64,000 bases of DNA from Anaerolineales bacterium (lineage in GTDB: Bacteria > Chloroflexota > Anaerolineae > Anaerolineales > Villigracilaceae). Below, piece by piece: positions 51,326 through 59,717 of the stretch. Below the pieces are notes generated by a model. The model ran no database searches. It was not told the DNA's origin and saw only the letters and a program-made list of their open reading frames with translations. Numbering within the stretch: the first letter of the stretch is position 1; every line of letters starts with the position of its first letter. A program made the translations under genes and the position numbers. The stretch covers positions 62,001-126,000 of the forward strand of contig JACKAV010000004.1 of assembly GCA_020634895.1 (NCBI GenBank). Reading direction: 5' to 3'.

Positions 51326-51673
51326 ATGTCCACCAGAACCCCTTCCATTATTTCGACCGTCCTTACCGTTTTGGCATTACTCGCCACCAGCGCCGCCAGC
51401 ATCCTCTTCACGATGGTAGCGTTGAACGGCTTCTCAGACCGCGAAGGCGGACCCGCCCTTTTAGTATCCGTTCTTTGCAATAGCGGAGGGGTCATCCTTG
51501 CTGCGATTGCGGCATGGCGGCTGCCCCGCTGGTTGATCGAACGCTTCAATTGGAATCGCTCGATAGCAATAGGAATCTCCACGCTGGCGGGAGTAGTCCT
51601 CGGCGGCGGTCTCTCCTTTGCAGCCTTGTTCATCGGAGTTCTGGTCGGCAATACGCTCTGGCAGGCTCGTTAA
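51326..51673 (+). CDS. Small membrane protein
   Basis: 115 residues from ATG 51326, which has CAAAGG upstream. About three hydrophobic segments: TVLTVLALLATSAASILFTMVAL, ALLVSVLCNSGGVILAAIAAW and IGISTLAGVVLGGGLSFAALFIGVLV. No family recognised. It follows the lipoprotein gene by 22 bases and may share its operon. Confidence 0.65.
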   Translation: MSTRTPSIISTVLTVLALLATSAASILFTMVALNGFSDREGGPALLVSVLCNSGGVILAAIAAWRLPRWLIERFNWNRSIAIGISTLAGVVLGGGLSFAALFIGVLVGNTLWQAR

Positions 51674-51686
51674 AACACCCTTCCAA

Positions 51687-51724
51687 TGTCATTTCGAGTG
51701 GAATTCTGTGCCGCGAGAAATCTT
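51687..51724 (+). repeat. TGTCATTTC dispersed repeat
   Basis: TGTCATTTCGAGTGGAATTC..GCGAGAAATCTT, in the gap before glycogen phosphorylase. It is related to 44754-44784 and loosely to 31321-31410. Confidence 0.5.
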
Positions 51725-51804
51725 TGCCCGGCACGAGGTAAGATGGTTTTCTGCCATTTTTAGAGAAAAAACAGCCAAAAAGGTGAGCTTTTGAAAGACT
51801 TAGT

Positions 51805-51833
51805 TTGACCAATGAACTAAATACCTATACAAT
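51805..51833 (+). promoter_or_regulatory. Promoter of glgP
   Basis: TTGACC (51805-51810), 17-base spacer, TACAAT (51828-51833), giving a leader of about 30 bases. A second box, TATTAT (51859-51864), lies 8 bases before the ATG and could give a leaderless form. Confidence 0.6.
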
Positions 51834-51872
51834 TCTGACTCAATCAAAAACAATGAGGTATTATTCGCCGCT

Positions 51873-54008
51873 ATGGAATTCTTAACCACCCCCACTCAAA
51901 AATTCGATTTGCCCAAACGCATCGAGCGGCTGGGCGAACTTGCCACCAATTTATGGTGGTCCTGGCATCCTGAAGCCTCGCGTCTCTTCGGTCGTCTGGA
52001 TTACGACCTGTGGGAACGCCTCGGTCACAACCCCATCCGCCTGTTGAACGAGATCGAGCGCGCCCGTTTGGATCAATCCGCGAAGGACAAGGAATACCTT
52101 GAACTGTATGATGATTTATTCAAGCGCTTCGACGACTACTTCAAATCCAAGAAGACCTGGTCACAGAAGACTCACTCCGAGCTCAAAAACCCGGTGGCGT
52201 ACTTCTCGATGGAATACGGCTTGCACGAAACCCTGCCAATCTACTCGGGCGGCTTGGGCGTGCTCTCCGGCGACCATCTCAAGGAAGCCTCCGACCTTGG
52301 TCTGCCGTTCGTCGCTGTCGGTTTCATGTACGCGCAGGGATATTTCTCCCAACGCATCAGCGAAGACGGCTGGCAGGAAGCCGTCAACAACCCGCTGACC
52401 TTCGAGCACCTGCCCGTTGCCCTCGTCACAAAGGACGGCAAACCCGTCACCATTTCTTTCGATTTTCCCGATAGAAAACTCACCGCGCAGATCTGGGAAG
52501 TGCGCGTCGGGCGAATTCCGCTTTACCTGCTCGATTCAAACGTGGAAGGCAACAACGACTACGACCGTCTGCTCACCGCCCGCCTTTACTGGTCTGACCT
52601 CGACCGCCGCATCATGCAGGAAGTCCTTTTAGGGATCGGCGGAGTCCGCGCGCTGCGGGCATTGGGATACGCCCCTGCCGTCTGGCACATGAACGAGGGA
52701 CACGCCTCTTTCCTGACCCTTGAGCGGATTCGTGAACTCGCAGCGGGCGGCACATCCTTTGCCGATGCCGCCGAAAAGACCCGCAAGCAGAACGTCTTTA
52801 CCACACACACCCCCGTCCCTGCCGGCAACGACGAATTTCCGCTCTATCTCATCGACAAATACCTTGCCAATTATTGGGGCGAACTGGGACTCACCCGCGA
52901 GGAATTTGTGGATGTCGCCAAGCATACGCATCCGCAGGGAGACATGTACTCCATGCCGGTGCTGGCACTCAAACTTTCCGGCGGCAGCAACGGCGTTTCC
53001 GAACTTCACGGGGAAGTCTCACGCGATATGTGGAAGTTCCTCTGGAACGACCGTGATGTGAAGGATGTTCCCATTCAACACGTCACCAACGGCGTTCACA
53101 CCCGCAATTGGCTGGGTCGCCGCATGAACCACCTGCTCGAAAAACACCTCGGCGCGGATTGGTACGACAACCTCGATGACTCCTCCCTGATGGAAAAGAT
53201 CGACGAGATTCCTGATAACGAGTTATGGGCGATCCACCTGCACCTCAAACGCAAGATGGCGTTCTACCTCAAAGAACGTGTGCGTGACCGTTGGACTCAC
53301 GGCGGTTTTCATCCTGTACAGGTTGTCGCTTCGGGCGTGCTTATCAATCCCTACGCGCTGACCATTGGTTTTGCGCGCCGCTTCGCCACCTACAAACGCG
53401 CCAATCTCATCCTTTCAGATGTGGACCGTCTGCTTGAGCTTATCAACCGCCCGAACATGCCGGTGCAGATCATCTTTGCGGGCAAGGCGCATCCCGCCGA
53501 CGACCCCGGCAAGCAGTTAATCCAAAAGGTGTACCGCACCGTCAAGAAAGCCGAAACGGGCGGACGCATCGTCTTTGTGGAAGATTACGACATGAACCTC
53601 GCCCGCTATCTCGTTCAGGGCGTGGATGTGTGGATGAACACTCCGCGCCGTCCGCATGAAGCGAGCGGAACCAGCGGCATGAAGGCTGCCATCAACGGTG
53701 TGCCGAACTTCTCCGTGCTGGACGGCTGGTGGTGCGAAGCCTTCAACGGCAAGAACGGCTGGTCCATTGGCGAAGAGAAGGAATTCGATTCCAACGAAGC
53801 ACAGGATGCCGCCGATGCCGAGAGCCTGTACCAGACGCTTGAGCATCAGATCATCCCGAAATTCTATGACCGCGACACAAAGGAAATGCCGAGCGCATGG
53901 GTCGCCTTCATGAAGGAATCGATGAAGACCGTCATCCCGCAATTCTCCACGCGCCGCATGGTAAAGGAATATGTGGAGAAGTTCTATATTCCGGCGTTGA
54001 AGAAATAA
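51873..54008 (+). CDS. glgP: Alpha-glucan (glycogen/maltodextrin) phosphorylase, short form
   Basis: Releases glucose-1-phosphate from alpha-1,4-glucans with pyridoxal phosphate. 711 residues, the short bacterial/archaeal form without the N-terminal regulatory region. LATNLWWSWHPEASRLF starts the fold; VWHMNEGHASFL and IQHVTNGVHTRNW follow; FARRFATYKRANLIL, and EASGTSGMKAAINGV with the PLP-binding Lys, are the active-site segments. No ribosome site precedes the ATG. Confidence 0.96.
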   Translation: MEFLTTPTQKFDLPKRIERLGELATNLWWSWHPEASRLFGRLDYDLWERLGHNPIRLLNEIERARLDQSAKDKEYLELYDDLFKRFDDYFKSKKTWSQKTHSELKNPVAYFSMEYGLHETLPIYSGGLGVLSGDHLKEASDLGLPFVAVGFMYAQGYFSQRISEDGWQEAVNNPLTFEHLPVALVTKDGKPVTISFDFPDRKLTAQIWEVRVGRIPLYLLDSNVEGNNDYDRLLTARLYWSDLDRRIMQEVLLGIGGVRALRALGYAPAVWHMNEGHASFLTLERIRELAAGGTSFADAAEKTRKQNVFTTHTPVPAGNDEFPLYLIDKYLANYWGELGLTREEFVDVAKHTHPQGDMYSMPVLALKLSGGSNGVSELHGEVSRDMWKFLWNDRDVKDVPIQHVTNGVHTRNWLGRRMNHLLEKHLGADWYDNLDDSSLMEKIDEIPDNELWAIHLHLKRKMAFYLKERVRDRWTHGGFHPVQVVASGVLINPYALTIGFARRFATYKRANLILSDVDRLLELINRPNMPVQIIFAGKAHPADDPGKQLIQKVYRTVKKAETGGRIVFVEDYDMNLARYLVQGVDVWMNTPRRPHEASGTSGMKAAINGVPNFSVLDGWWCEAFNGKNGWSIGEEKEFDSNEAQDAADAESLYQTLEHQIIPKFYDRDTKEMPSAWVAFMKESMKTVIPQFSTRRMVKEYVEKFYIPALKK

Positions 54009-54024
54009 TAGAAGAAATAATATT

Positions 54025-54053
54025 TGCAGGGGCGGGGTAACCCCGCCCCTGCA
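54025..54053 (+). terminator. GC-rich hairpin after glgP
   Basis: TGCAGGGGCGGGG/CCCCGCCCCTGCA, 13-bp perfect stem, loop TAA, then GTTTTAA. It separates glgP from the rhodanese gene. Confidence 0.85.
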
Positions 54054-54066
54054 GTTTTAAGGAAGA

Positions 54067-54411
54067 ATGTTCCCAGAGATCACCGTCACCCAACTGGCTG
54101 AAAAGCTGAAAACGGACGAAAAATTCGTCCTGCTGGACGTGCGCGAACTGTCAGAGTTGGCTCAAGCCAAGATCGAAGATAGCAGGCTCGAGGTCACGCC
54201 GACGAGCCGTCTGGCGGCGGAAGGTCCGGCTGCGTTGTCGGAGACGGTCCGCTCGCAGGAAATCCCTGTTTATATTCTTTGTCATCACGGAACCCGCAGC
54301 GCGCAGGTGACGTTGTGGCTGGCGCGTCAGGGATATGCGAATATTTTCAATGTAAGCGGGGGGATCGATGAGTTTGCAAGGCGGGTGGATCCTTCGGTGG
54401 GAATGTATTAA
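54067..54411 (+). CDS. Rhodanese-like domain protein
   Basis: 114 residues: FVLLDVRELSELAQAKIEDS and VYILCHHGTRSAQVTLWLARQGYANIFNVSGGIDEFA. The active-site Cys lies in CHHGTRS, so sulfurtransferase activity is possible. A single domain, cytoplasmic. AAGGAAG precedes the ATG. Confidence 0.9.
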   Translation: MFPEITVTQLAEKLKTDEKFVLLDVRELSELAQAKIEDSRLEVTPTSRLAAEGPAALSETVRSQEIPVYILCHHGTRSAQVTLWLARQGYANIFNVSGGIDEFARRVDPSVGMY

Positions 54412-54487
54412 TCGGTTGTTCCCTTTTCGAGCGGGAGTGCTATACTGAAATTAACAAGTTCCATTGTTTCGTATCTCGGGAGGGAAC

Positions 54488-54805
54488 ATGGACACCGGCA
54501 CTCTCGTCAATATGCTTTTTTCGGGGGGCACCGCACTGGCTGGCTTAATTCTGGTCTTTCTTGGGGGAGTGATCAACGCCTACGAATCGTTCGAACCCAC
54601 AGCACGCGAATTTGTACAACCGAAATACCGCCTCAGGGCATGGATTAGCCTGATCGGGTTTCTGTTCTCCATCCTTTCCGCATTGAGCGCGCTGGCATGG
54701 TATTGGATGAATTTACCCATCCTGACCTACATTAGTTTGACCGCGATCCTGATCGCATTTGCGGTCTTGATCGCCATTGCCATTCTGGCAGTAAAGGAGG
54801 TCTAG
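54488..54805 (+). CDS. Small membrane protein, unknown
   Basis: 105 residues from ATG 54488, which has GGGAGGG upstream. Three hydrophobic segments (NMLFSGGTALAGLILVFLGGV, AWISLIGFLFSILSALSALAW, LTYISLTAILIAFAVLIAIAI). It is one base from the next gene, so coupled. No family recognised. Confidence 0.7.
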   Translation: MDTGTLVNMLFSGGTALAGLILVFLGGVINAYESFEPTAREFVQPKYRLRAWISLIGFLFSILSALSALAWYWMNLPILTYISLTAILIAFAVLIAIAILAVKEV

Positions 54806-54806
54806 C

Positions 54807-55166
54807 ATGGCACTTTCACTTTTTGAATTGCAAATGATCAGACGGGGAAAACTTGATATTTTCTACGAGCGCAACCAGGGCTATTGGGACGAACTCTCTG
54901 CAAAAGCCTATGTCTTTGCGGAGTTGAACTTTATCGCAGAGGATGAGGATTACGTCATTCATGCGGAAGACGCCGCGGCATTTCTGATGCCGGTGCTCGA
55001 GGTTAACCTGGGGTTGAGCCATTATCTGGGCGTCACCAAACTGCGCGAAAAATACTGGGTGAAATACTTCTGCGATTACATCCTCGACCGGTATATGGAG
55101 AAGATCCAAAAAGGGACGCTTAAACAACCCGCTTCCATCTTCCCCAGCCACGTACTACCTCCATAG
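54807..55166 (+). CDS. Hypothetical cytoplasmic protein
   Basis: 119 residues, acidic and aromatic: MALSLFELQMIRRGKLDIFYERNQGYWDELSAKAYVFAELNFIAEDEDYVIHAEDAAAFLMPVL. No signal, membrane segment or known motif. AAAGGAGG lies before the ATG. Probably made together with the preceding membrane protein. Confidence 0.7.
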   Translation: MALSLFELQMIRRGKLDIFYERNQGYWDELSAKAYVFAELNFIAEDEDYVIHAEDAAAFLMPVLEVNLGLSHYLGVTKLREKYWVKYFCDYILDRYMEKIQKGTLKQPASIFPSHVLPP

Positions 55167-55186
55167 ACGATGTTCGCTCATTGAGT

Positions 55187-55217
55187 TTTCAGACTCCTCC
55201 ATGTTGAGGAGTTTTCC
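55187..55217 (+). terminator. Terminator of the 54488-55166 pair
   Basis: ACTCCTC/GAGGAGT stem with loop CATGTT, followed by TTTT and CCCTTT. Confidence 0.6.
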
Positions 55218-55218
55218 C

Positions 55219-55311
55219 TTTAAACCAGACTGCCACCCTTGCGGGTGGCAATCGTGGGGCGCTGTGGCTTCCGTCTTACTTGAGGAGGGATGCCACAGCG
55301 CTGGGTTTAAA
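55219..55311 (-). ncRNA. Candidate structured small RNA (minus strand)
   Basis: UUUAAACC and GGUUUAAA close an outer stem around two hairpins: UGCCACCC/GGGUGGCA and a long GCGCUGUGGC/GCCACAGCGC. This makes a three-way-junction-like layout. The 18-codon ORF at 55276-55332 ends inside the second hairpin's loop. A consensus promoter at 55394-55422 drives it. No Rfam match can be checked here. Confidence 0.5.
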
Positions 55312-55332
55312 ACTACTATCCATTTGAGACAT
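55276..55332 (-). CDS. 18-codon ORF with consensus ribosome site
   Basis: Reads MSQMDSSFKPSAVASLLK, stop at 55276. AAAGGAGGAGGTG stands just before the ATG (55330-55332), an almost ideal Shine-Dalgarno. Its last codons contain CCTCCTC, which can pair with that same site, so translation may be self-controlled. The 482-base gap 55167-55648 holds no other gene. Confidence 0.55.
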   Translation of the reverse strand: MSQMDSSFKPSAVASLLK

Positions 55333-55393
55333 CACCTCCTCCTTTCATAAAAGATGGCGGTTCAGTTTGTTTGCCCCCGTCTGCGATGGCGGA

Positions 55394-55422
55394 AGTATGC
55401 CTTAATTCAAATCGGATGTCAA
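55394..55422 (-). promoter_or_regulatory. Consensus promoter of the small transcript
   Basis: On the minus strand TTGACA (55417-55422), 17-base spacer, CATACT (55394-55399). Predicted start near 55387, leader of about 55 bases to the 18-codon ORF. Confidence 0.75.
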
Positions 55423-55648
55423 TAGCCCGATTTCGGATTCTCACACATTTGTAATTCTGGTTTTTGCACAGGAAAAAAGAGCGGAATTTTTGGCGCAGGC
55501 ACAATCGGCGTTATCATTCATTTACACAGAAAATGCAGGTCGGCTGGCATTTTAATAATTCTTGATACCTTTTGAGAGACTCCGCAAGTTCTACAGGGCT
55601 ATCCTTTCGAAATCCTCGTGGCATGCGTCACAACATTCAGGAGCAAGC

Positions 55649-57238
55649 ATGAAAAACAAACCCAATCAACTCTGGATCATCGTTATCGTTCTAGGCTGGC
55701 TGTTCGACTTCCTGTTTTGGAAGCACACGCCCGGCGTCAACTTCGCCATTTTTTGGACTGCCTGTCTCATCGCCGGTTTCTACCTCCTCCTAAGCAATGG
55801 ACACCGCCCGCATCGCAATACCCTTTTGCTGCTGCCGCTCTTCGGCTTTTTCGCCGCTGTCACCTTCATCCGCGCCGAACCGATGACGAGCTTCCTCGCC
55901 TACACCTTCACCATGTTCGTGTTGACCATCTTCACCGTCACCTATCTCGGCGGACAGTGGTTCCAATATTCGCTTGCAGACTACGCGGGCAAATTCCTCG
56001 CGCTGGTGGGAAGTCTGTTCATCCGCCCGATCACCTTCACGAACGAAGCACGCAAGGCACAAGAGGAAGTGGAAACGTCCACGCGGAAATTCAACTTTAT
56101 GCCCATCCTGCGCGGACTGGTCATTGCCCTGCCCATCGTGGCGATCTTCGCCTCCCTGCTCGCCTCCGCAGACCTGGTCTTCAACCAGCAATTGAATAAT
56201 TTCATCGAATTGTTCAAGCTCGAGAAATTACCCGAATATATCTTCCGCATGATCTACATTCTCGTCATCGGGTACGCGCTGGCGGGAATCTTCCTGCACG
56301 CCTCCACTGAATCAACGGATGAGAAACTTGCAGGCAAGGACAAGCCGCTCATCCCCGCCTTCCTCGGCTTCATCGAATCGTCCATTGTGCTCGGAAGCGT
56401 GGTCGCTCTCTTCGCCGCATTCGTAATCGTCCAATTCAGATATTTCTTTGGCGGCACCACCAATATCAACGTGGAAGGCTTCACCTATGCAGAATACGCG
56501 CGCAAAGGTTTCGGCGAACTCGTCACCGTGGCATTCTTTGCCTTGATGATGCTGCTCACATTAAGTGGAGTCACCAAACGCGAAACCGAAACCCAGCGAA
56601 AGATCTACTCAGGCTTGGGCATCGCGTTGGTCGCGCTTCTGCTCGTCATCCTCGTCTCTGCATATCAACGCCTGAACCTGTACGAAGCCGCCTACGGTTT
56701 CTCACGCCTGCGCACATACACCCACGTCTTCCTCATCTGGATCGGCTTGCTGCTCATCGCCACCATCGCGCTCGAGATCATGCACAAGGAGCGCATGTTC
56801 GCCTTCGCCATGCTCATCGCCTCTTTGGGATTTGCCGTCTCCCTGCCCATCTTGAACGTAGACGGCTTCATCGTGAATCAGAACATCAAGCGCGAGTTGA
56901 CCGGAGTCACCGCCGAAGACCTCGACTCGCAATACTTCATTGAACTTTCCGATGACGCCATCCCCGCGCTTGTGGACGCGCTTCAAACCCCGACCCTGCC
57001 TGATTCTGTCCATCAGAAAGTTGGCGCCGCTCTGGCTTGTATCCGCAATGACCGCGAATCCAACCGGCAGGACCAAACCTGGCAGTCATTCCACTTCTCT
57101 CATTTCAACGCGGACAATGCGCTTGAGTCCATCAAAGCCGAACTAGACGGGTACGAAGTTCTGGGTAACGAGTATCCCGTCACAGTCATCGCGCCGAACG
57201 ATGAGCATTATCCCTGCTCCTCCTATTATTACGATTAG
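55649..57238 (+). CDS. DUF4173-domain polytopic membrane protein
   Basis: 529 residues from ATG 55649 (CAGGAG upstream); the longer frame to 55562 lacks support. About 11 hydrophobic segments. FASLLASADLVFNQQLNNFIELF and LNVDGFIVNQNIKRELTGVTAEDLDSQYFIELSDDAIPALV match the conserved parts of the DUF4173 family as I recall them. The C-terminal soluble tail ends DEHYPCSSYYYD. Function unknown. Confidence 0.8.
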   Translation: MKNKPNQLWIIVIVLGWLFDFLFWKHTPGVNFAIFWTACLIAGFYLLLSNGHRPHRNTLLLLPLFGFFAAVTFIRAEPMTSFLAYTFTMFVLTIFTVTYLGGQWFQYSLADYAGKFLALVGSLFIRPITFTNEARKAQEEVETSTRKFNFMPILRGLVIALPIVAIFASLLASADLVFNQQLNNFIELFKLEKLPEYIFRMIYILVIGYALAGIFLHASTESTDEKLAGKDKPLIPAFLGFIESSIVLGSVVALFAAFVIVQFRYFFGGTTNINVEGFTYAEYARKGFGELVTVAFFALMMLLTLSGVTKRETETQRKIYSGLGIALVALLLVILVSAYQRLNLYEAAYGFSRLRTYTHVFLIWIGLLLIATIALEIMHKERMFAFAMLIASLGFAVSLPILNVDGFIVNQNIKRELTGVTAEDLDSQYFIELSDDAIPALVDALQTPTLPDSVHQKVGAALACIRNDRESNRQDQTWQSFHFSHFNADNALESIKAELDGYEVLGNEYPVTVIAPNDEHYPCSSYYYD

Positions 57239-57322
57239 CGCATCTGCGTAAGAACACCAGTCCATTGGCTGTCTGACAATCATAAATTTAATATCGTCAA
57301 GAAAAACCTTAAAGGACAGTCA

Positions 57323-57922
57323 ATGGATTTCAAACTCACCATCTTCTCCGATTACATTTGACCGTGGTGTTATGTCGGCCAGGGTGTGGTCGAAAAGCTC
57401 AAAAAAGAATACAACATCGAGGTGGACTGGCGACCGTACTATCTGCGTCCCAACACGCCGCCCGAAGGCTTGGAACTGCCGGATTACATCAAACGTGCCA
57501 GAGACAACGGTTCGGAAGAACGGCTGAAAAAGATGGCTGAATTGCACGGAATGCAATTCAGGTCCACCGAACGGATCTACAACACGCGTCTCGCACACGA
57601 AGCGACAGAATATGCCCGCGAGCACGGCAAAGCCAATGAGTTCCACCGCATCATGTTCCTCAAGGTATATGTCGAAGGGCTGGACCCCGGCAAATGGGAA
57701 GTGATCCGTTCCGTTGCCGTTGAATCCGGTTTGGACGCCGAAGACATACAGCATGTTGTAGAAGGCGGAAAATACACTGCCGAAGTAGCAGACCAGGTGA
57801 CATGGGCGCAGCGCATCGGCGTTACCGGCGTGCCGACGTACGTCATCAACGACAAATACGCCATCGTTGGCGCACAACCCTACGAAGCGTTCAAGAATGC
57901 TCTGGCGCAAATACTGAAGTGA
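57323..57922 (+). CDS. DsbA/FrnE-family thioredoxin-fold protein with TGA at the first active-site Cys (selenoprotein candidate)
   Basis: 199 residues if TGA (57359-57361) is read as selenocysteine. The ATG 57323 has AAAGGA at 6-base spacing. The N-terminus is MDFKLTIFSDYI, then TGA, then PWCYVGQG: the family reads SDYVCPWCYIG, so the motif is U13-P-W-C16. The rest is unbroken and family-like: VDWRPYYLRPNTPPEGLELP, EATEYAREHGKANEFHRIMF, VTGVPTYVINDKYAIVGAQPYEAF with the cis-Pro loop. It is probably a cytoplasmic disulfide/redox enzyme; UxxC forms usually act as reductases. Without recoding only a 12-residue peptide would be made. Confidence 0.87.
57375..57393 (+). promoter_or_regulatory. Bacterial SECIS element candidate
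   Basis: UCGGCCA GGGUG UGGUCGA: 7-bp stem (one G-U), 5-base loop starting with G and containing GGU, 13 bases after the TGA. From UGA to loop is 20 bases, inside the published 16-37 range for bacterial SECIS. Confidence 0.7.
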
Positions 57923-57933
57923 GTTGGTGAAAT

Positions 57934-57972
57934 AAAAAAGCGGAAAGCATGATGAATGCTTTCCGCTTTTTT
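57934..57972. terminator. Bidirectional terminator
   Basis: AAAAAAGCGGAAAGCAT/ATGCTTTCCGCTTTTTT, perfect 17-bp stem with loop GATGA, between convergent genes. Confidence 0.92.
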
Positions 57973-57982
57973 ATATTCGCGA

Positions 57983-58651
57983 TCACCTATGCTCTTTTTT
58001 ACATTCCAAAACTTCTGAAACGGCATCTGCCAGAATGCGGTCGACAACAAGGGTGGTCGTGTTGGGATGGTCTGTTTCGAGATTCACCGTACTGGCTTTT
58101 ACCGCACTGACGATCCACTTTTCAGCCAGTTCGGGCGCGATCTTGTCTGTGTTGATAACCAGATCGAAAGCCGTGATCGTTCCCCACGGCACTTTGTAGA
58201 ATTCCTCCACAAAAGCGTGCCTTACCTTGTCGTTCTCCATCACGGCGTCCCTGGCTTGTTCAAAAGTCATGTCATAGCTGTTCATTACGCGCCCAATCCG
58301 CACAGCGAACGGAGCCTGCAGCCGCACATGCAGCACATCGACAAAACTGCCCAACACCTCAAAGCCCGTCCGCCCAAGGATGACAGCATTGCCATGATGC
58401 GCAATGGCTTGGACGACCTTGTTCAGCATCTTGACCATTCCCTCGCGCTGGGTCTCGCGCTGCGCATCGAAGCGTTCCCAGAAACTGGGCAGGGTTTGAT
58501 ATTCCTTATCGAACTCCACAAATCCATATTGTTCAAGGATGGTGCCGATGGTTTTCTTGTCCACGAAATGATAGCCCAATGCCTGAGCCGCCCCCTGGGC
58601 GATGGTGTCGCCTTCGCTGCCGAACTCTCTGGAAATCGTTACCACTGACAT
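57983..58651 (-). CDS. Cytidylate-kinase-like protein
   Basis: 222 residues from ATG 58651 (MSVVTISREFGSEGDTIAQGAAQALGYHFVDKKTI), with AAAGGAG upstream; the frame to 58672 is dropped. SREFGSEG takes the place of the P-loop, and VILGRTGFEVL and VRLQAPFAVRIGRVMNSY match the 'cytidylate kinase-like' family found beside transporters and CBS proteins. The nucleotide substrate is not known. Confidence 0.85.
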   Translation of the reverse strand: MSVVTISREFGSEGDTIAQGAAQALGYHFVDKKTIGTILEQYGFVEFDKEYQTLPSFWERFDAQRETQREGMVKMLNKVVQAIAHHGNAVILGRTGFEVLGSFVDVLHVRLQAPFAVRIGRVMNSYDMTFEQARDAVMENDKVRHAFVEEFYKVPWGTITAFDLVINTDKIAPELAEKWIVSAVKASTVNLETDHPNTTTLVVDRILADAVSEVLECKKEHR

Positions 58652-58788
58652 GGCTGTATCTCCTTTCTGCAAAGCCGCACGTTTATTAAATTATGACATG
58701 TACTTATCCCTTTTTCAATTCCTTTTGACGTCAAGTTAAAAAATAAGCCGCTGAATACTCAGCGGCGCAACCGTTCACTCCAAACGCA

Positions 58789-59595
58789 TTATTCTTCGAT
58801 CTTCACGCTCAAGATGCGGTCCAGCCGAAAGGTGCGGTCCGCTTCGCGGGTGTGGCAGTAGGCTTGCAGGTACAGATAATCGGACAAGCCGATCACCTCT
58901 TTGGGCGTGATCCAACGCTCGGAGGTTTCGCCGTCTTTATCCATATATTGGATGAAGAGCCGCTTCCCGCTGTGGATGGCTTCGCTCAGTTCTGTGGGCA
59001 GGTAGATGCCCTCCTGGGGCCAGGCGGGAGAGTTGTAAATGCCGATCAGGTCATCAAGGGATTTGTTGACAGTCTTCAACGAATCTATCATTGTGAAGAA
59101 AAGATTCTTCATGGTGATGGCGTCGGCGAAGGCGCGCGACCCTTCGATATACGTGGAGACTTGGAAATCCTGCGAGAGCCGGCTCAAGCCGTAGGACGGC
59201 AGTTCGTAATATTCGCGCGCCATCAGGAGGGTATCGATCAGGTTGGGAATTTCGATGGTGCGTCCCAGTTTTCTATATTCGTTATCGAGGAACTGCATAT
59301 CGAATTTGGCATTGTGGCAAACGATGACCGAATCGGTCAACGCGGCGGCGATGGTATCGGCGACTTCGGCGAAATTGGGTTTCCCTTTCAGAGCATCTTC
59401 GTCCAAGCCGTTGACGCGAAGCGCTGACGGCGAAAGCTCACGTTCGGGGTCGATGATCAGGTCGAGGGTCCGTTTGATGCGTTTGCCTTCGGTGGAGATC
59501 ACTGCCACCTGGCAGATGCGGTCCCCGAACCAGGGAGAAAGCCCAGTGGTTTCGATATCCAAAAAAGAGAAGCGGGTGTTGGAAAGTTCAAGCAT
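58789..59595 (-). CDS. DnaQ-type 3'-5' exonuclease fused to a WYL-like domain
   Basis: 268 residues from ATG 59595 (MLELSNTRFSFLDIETTGL). The exonuclease half has DIETTGL (first acidic pair), CHNAKFDMQFL and the later Asp in RAFADA, the DEDDh arrangement. The C-terminal 70 residues, IHSGKRLFIQYMDKDGETSERWITPKEVIGLSDYLYLQAYCHTREADRTFRLDRI, look like a WYL domain, which usually binds nucleotides or single-stranded DNA. A single-protein fusion with repair or defence meaning. Confidence 0.8.
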   Translation of the reverse strand: MLELSNTRFSFLDIETTGLSPWFGDRICQVAVISTEGKRIKRTLDLIIDPERELSPSALRVNGLDEDALKGKPNFAEVADTIAAALTDSVIVCHNAKFDMQFLDNEYRKLGRTIEIPNLIDTLLMAREYYELPSYGLSRLSQDFQVSTYIEGSRAFADAITMKNLFFTMIDSLKTVNKSLDDLIGIYNSPAWPQEGIYLPTELSEAIHSGKRLFIQYMDKDGETSERWITPKEVIGLSDYLYLQAYCHTREADRTFRLDRILSVKIEE

Positions 59596-59677
59596 TTTTA
59601 ACCACCAAATGTGTTGCCTAATCTTACCGTAAATTGCTTGTTCACCCGCCATAAAATCGGCGGCAAGTTTGAATCAA

Positions 59678-59707
59678 AAAGACGCCAGCCTTTCGGCTGG
59701 CGTCTTT
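59678..59707. terminator. Bidirectional terminator-like hairpin
   Basis: AAAGACGCCAGCC/GGCTGGCGTCTTT, 13-bp perfect stem with loop TTTC, between the DegV stop and the exonuclease promoter. Confidence 0.8.
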
Positions 59708-59717
59708 CATTTCACGA

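Noticed and set aside
55331..55347. Resemblance to the 3' end of 16S rRNA (ATCACCTCC..TTTC)
   Set aside because: It is the complement of a Shine-Dalgarno site for the minus-strand 18-codon ORF. No other rRNA sequence surrounds it.
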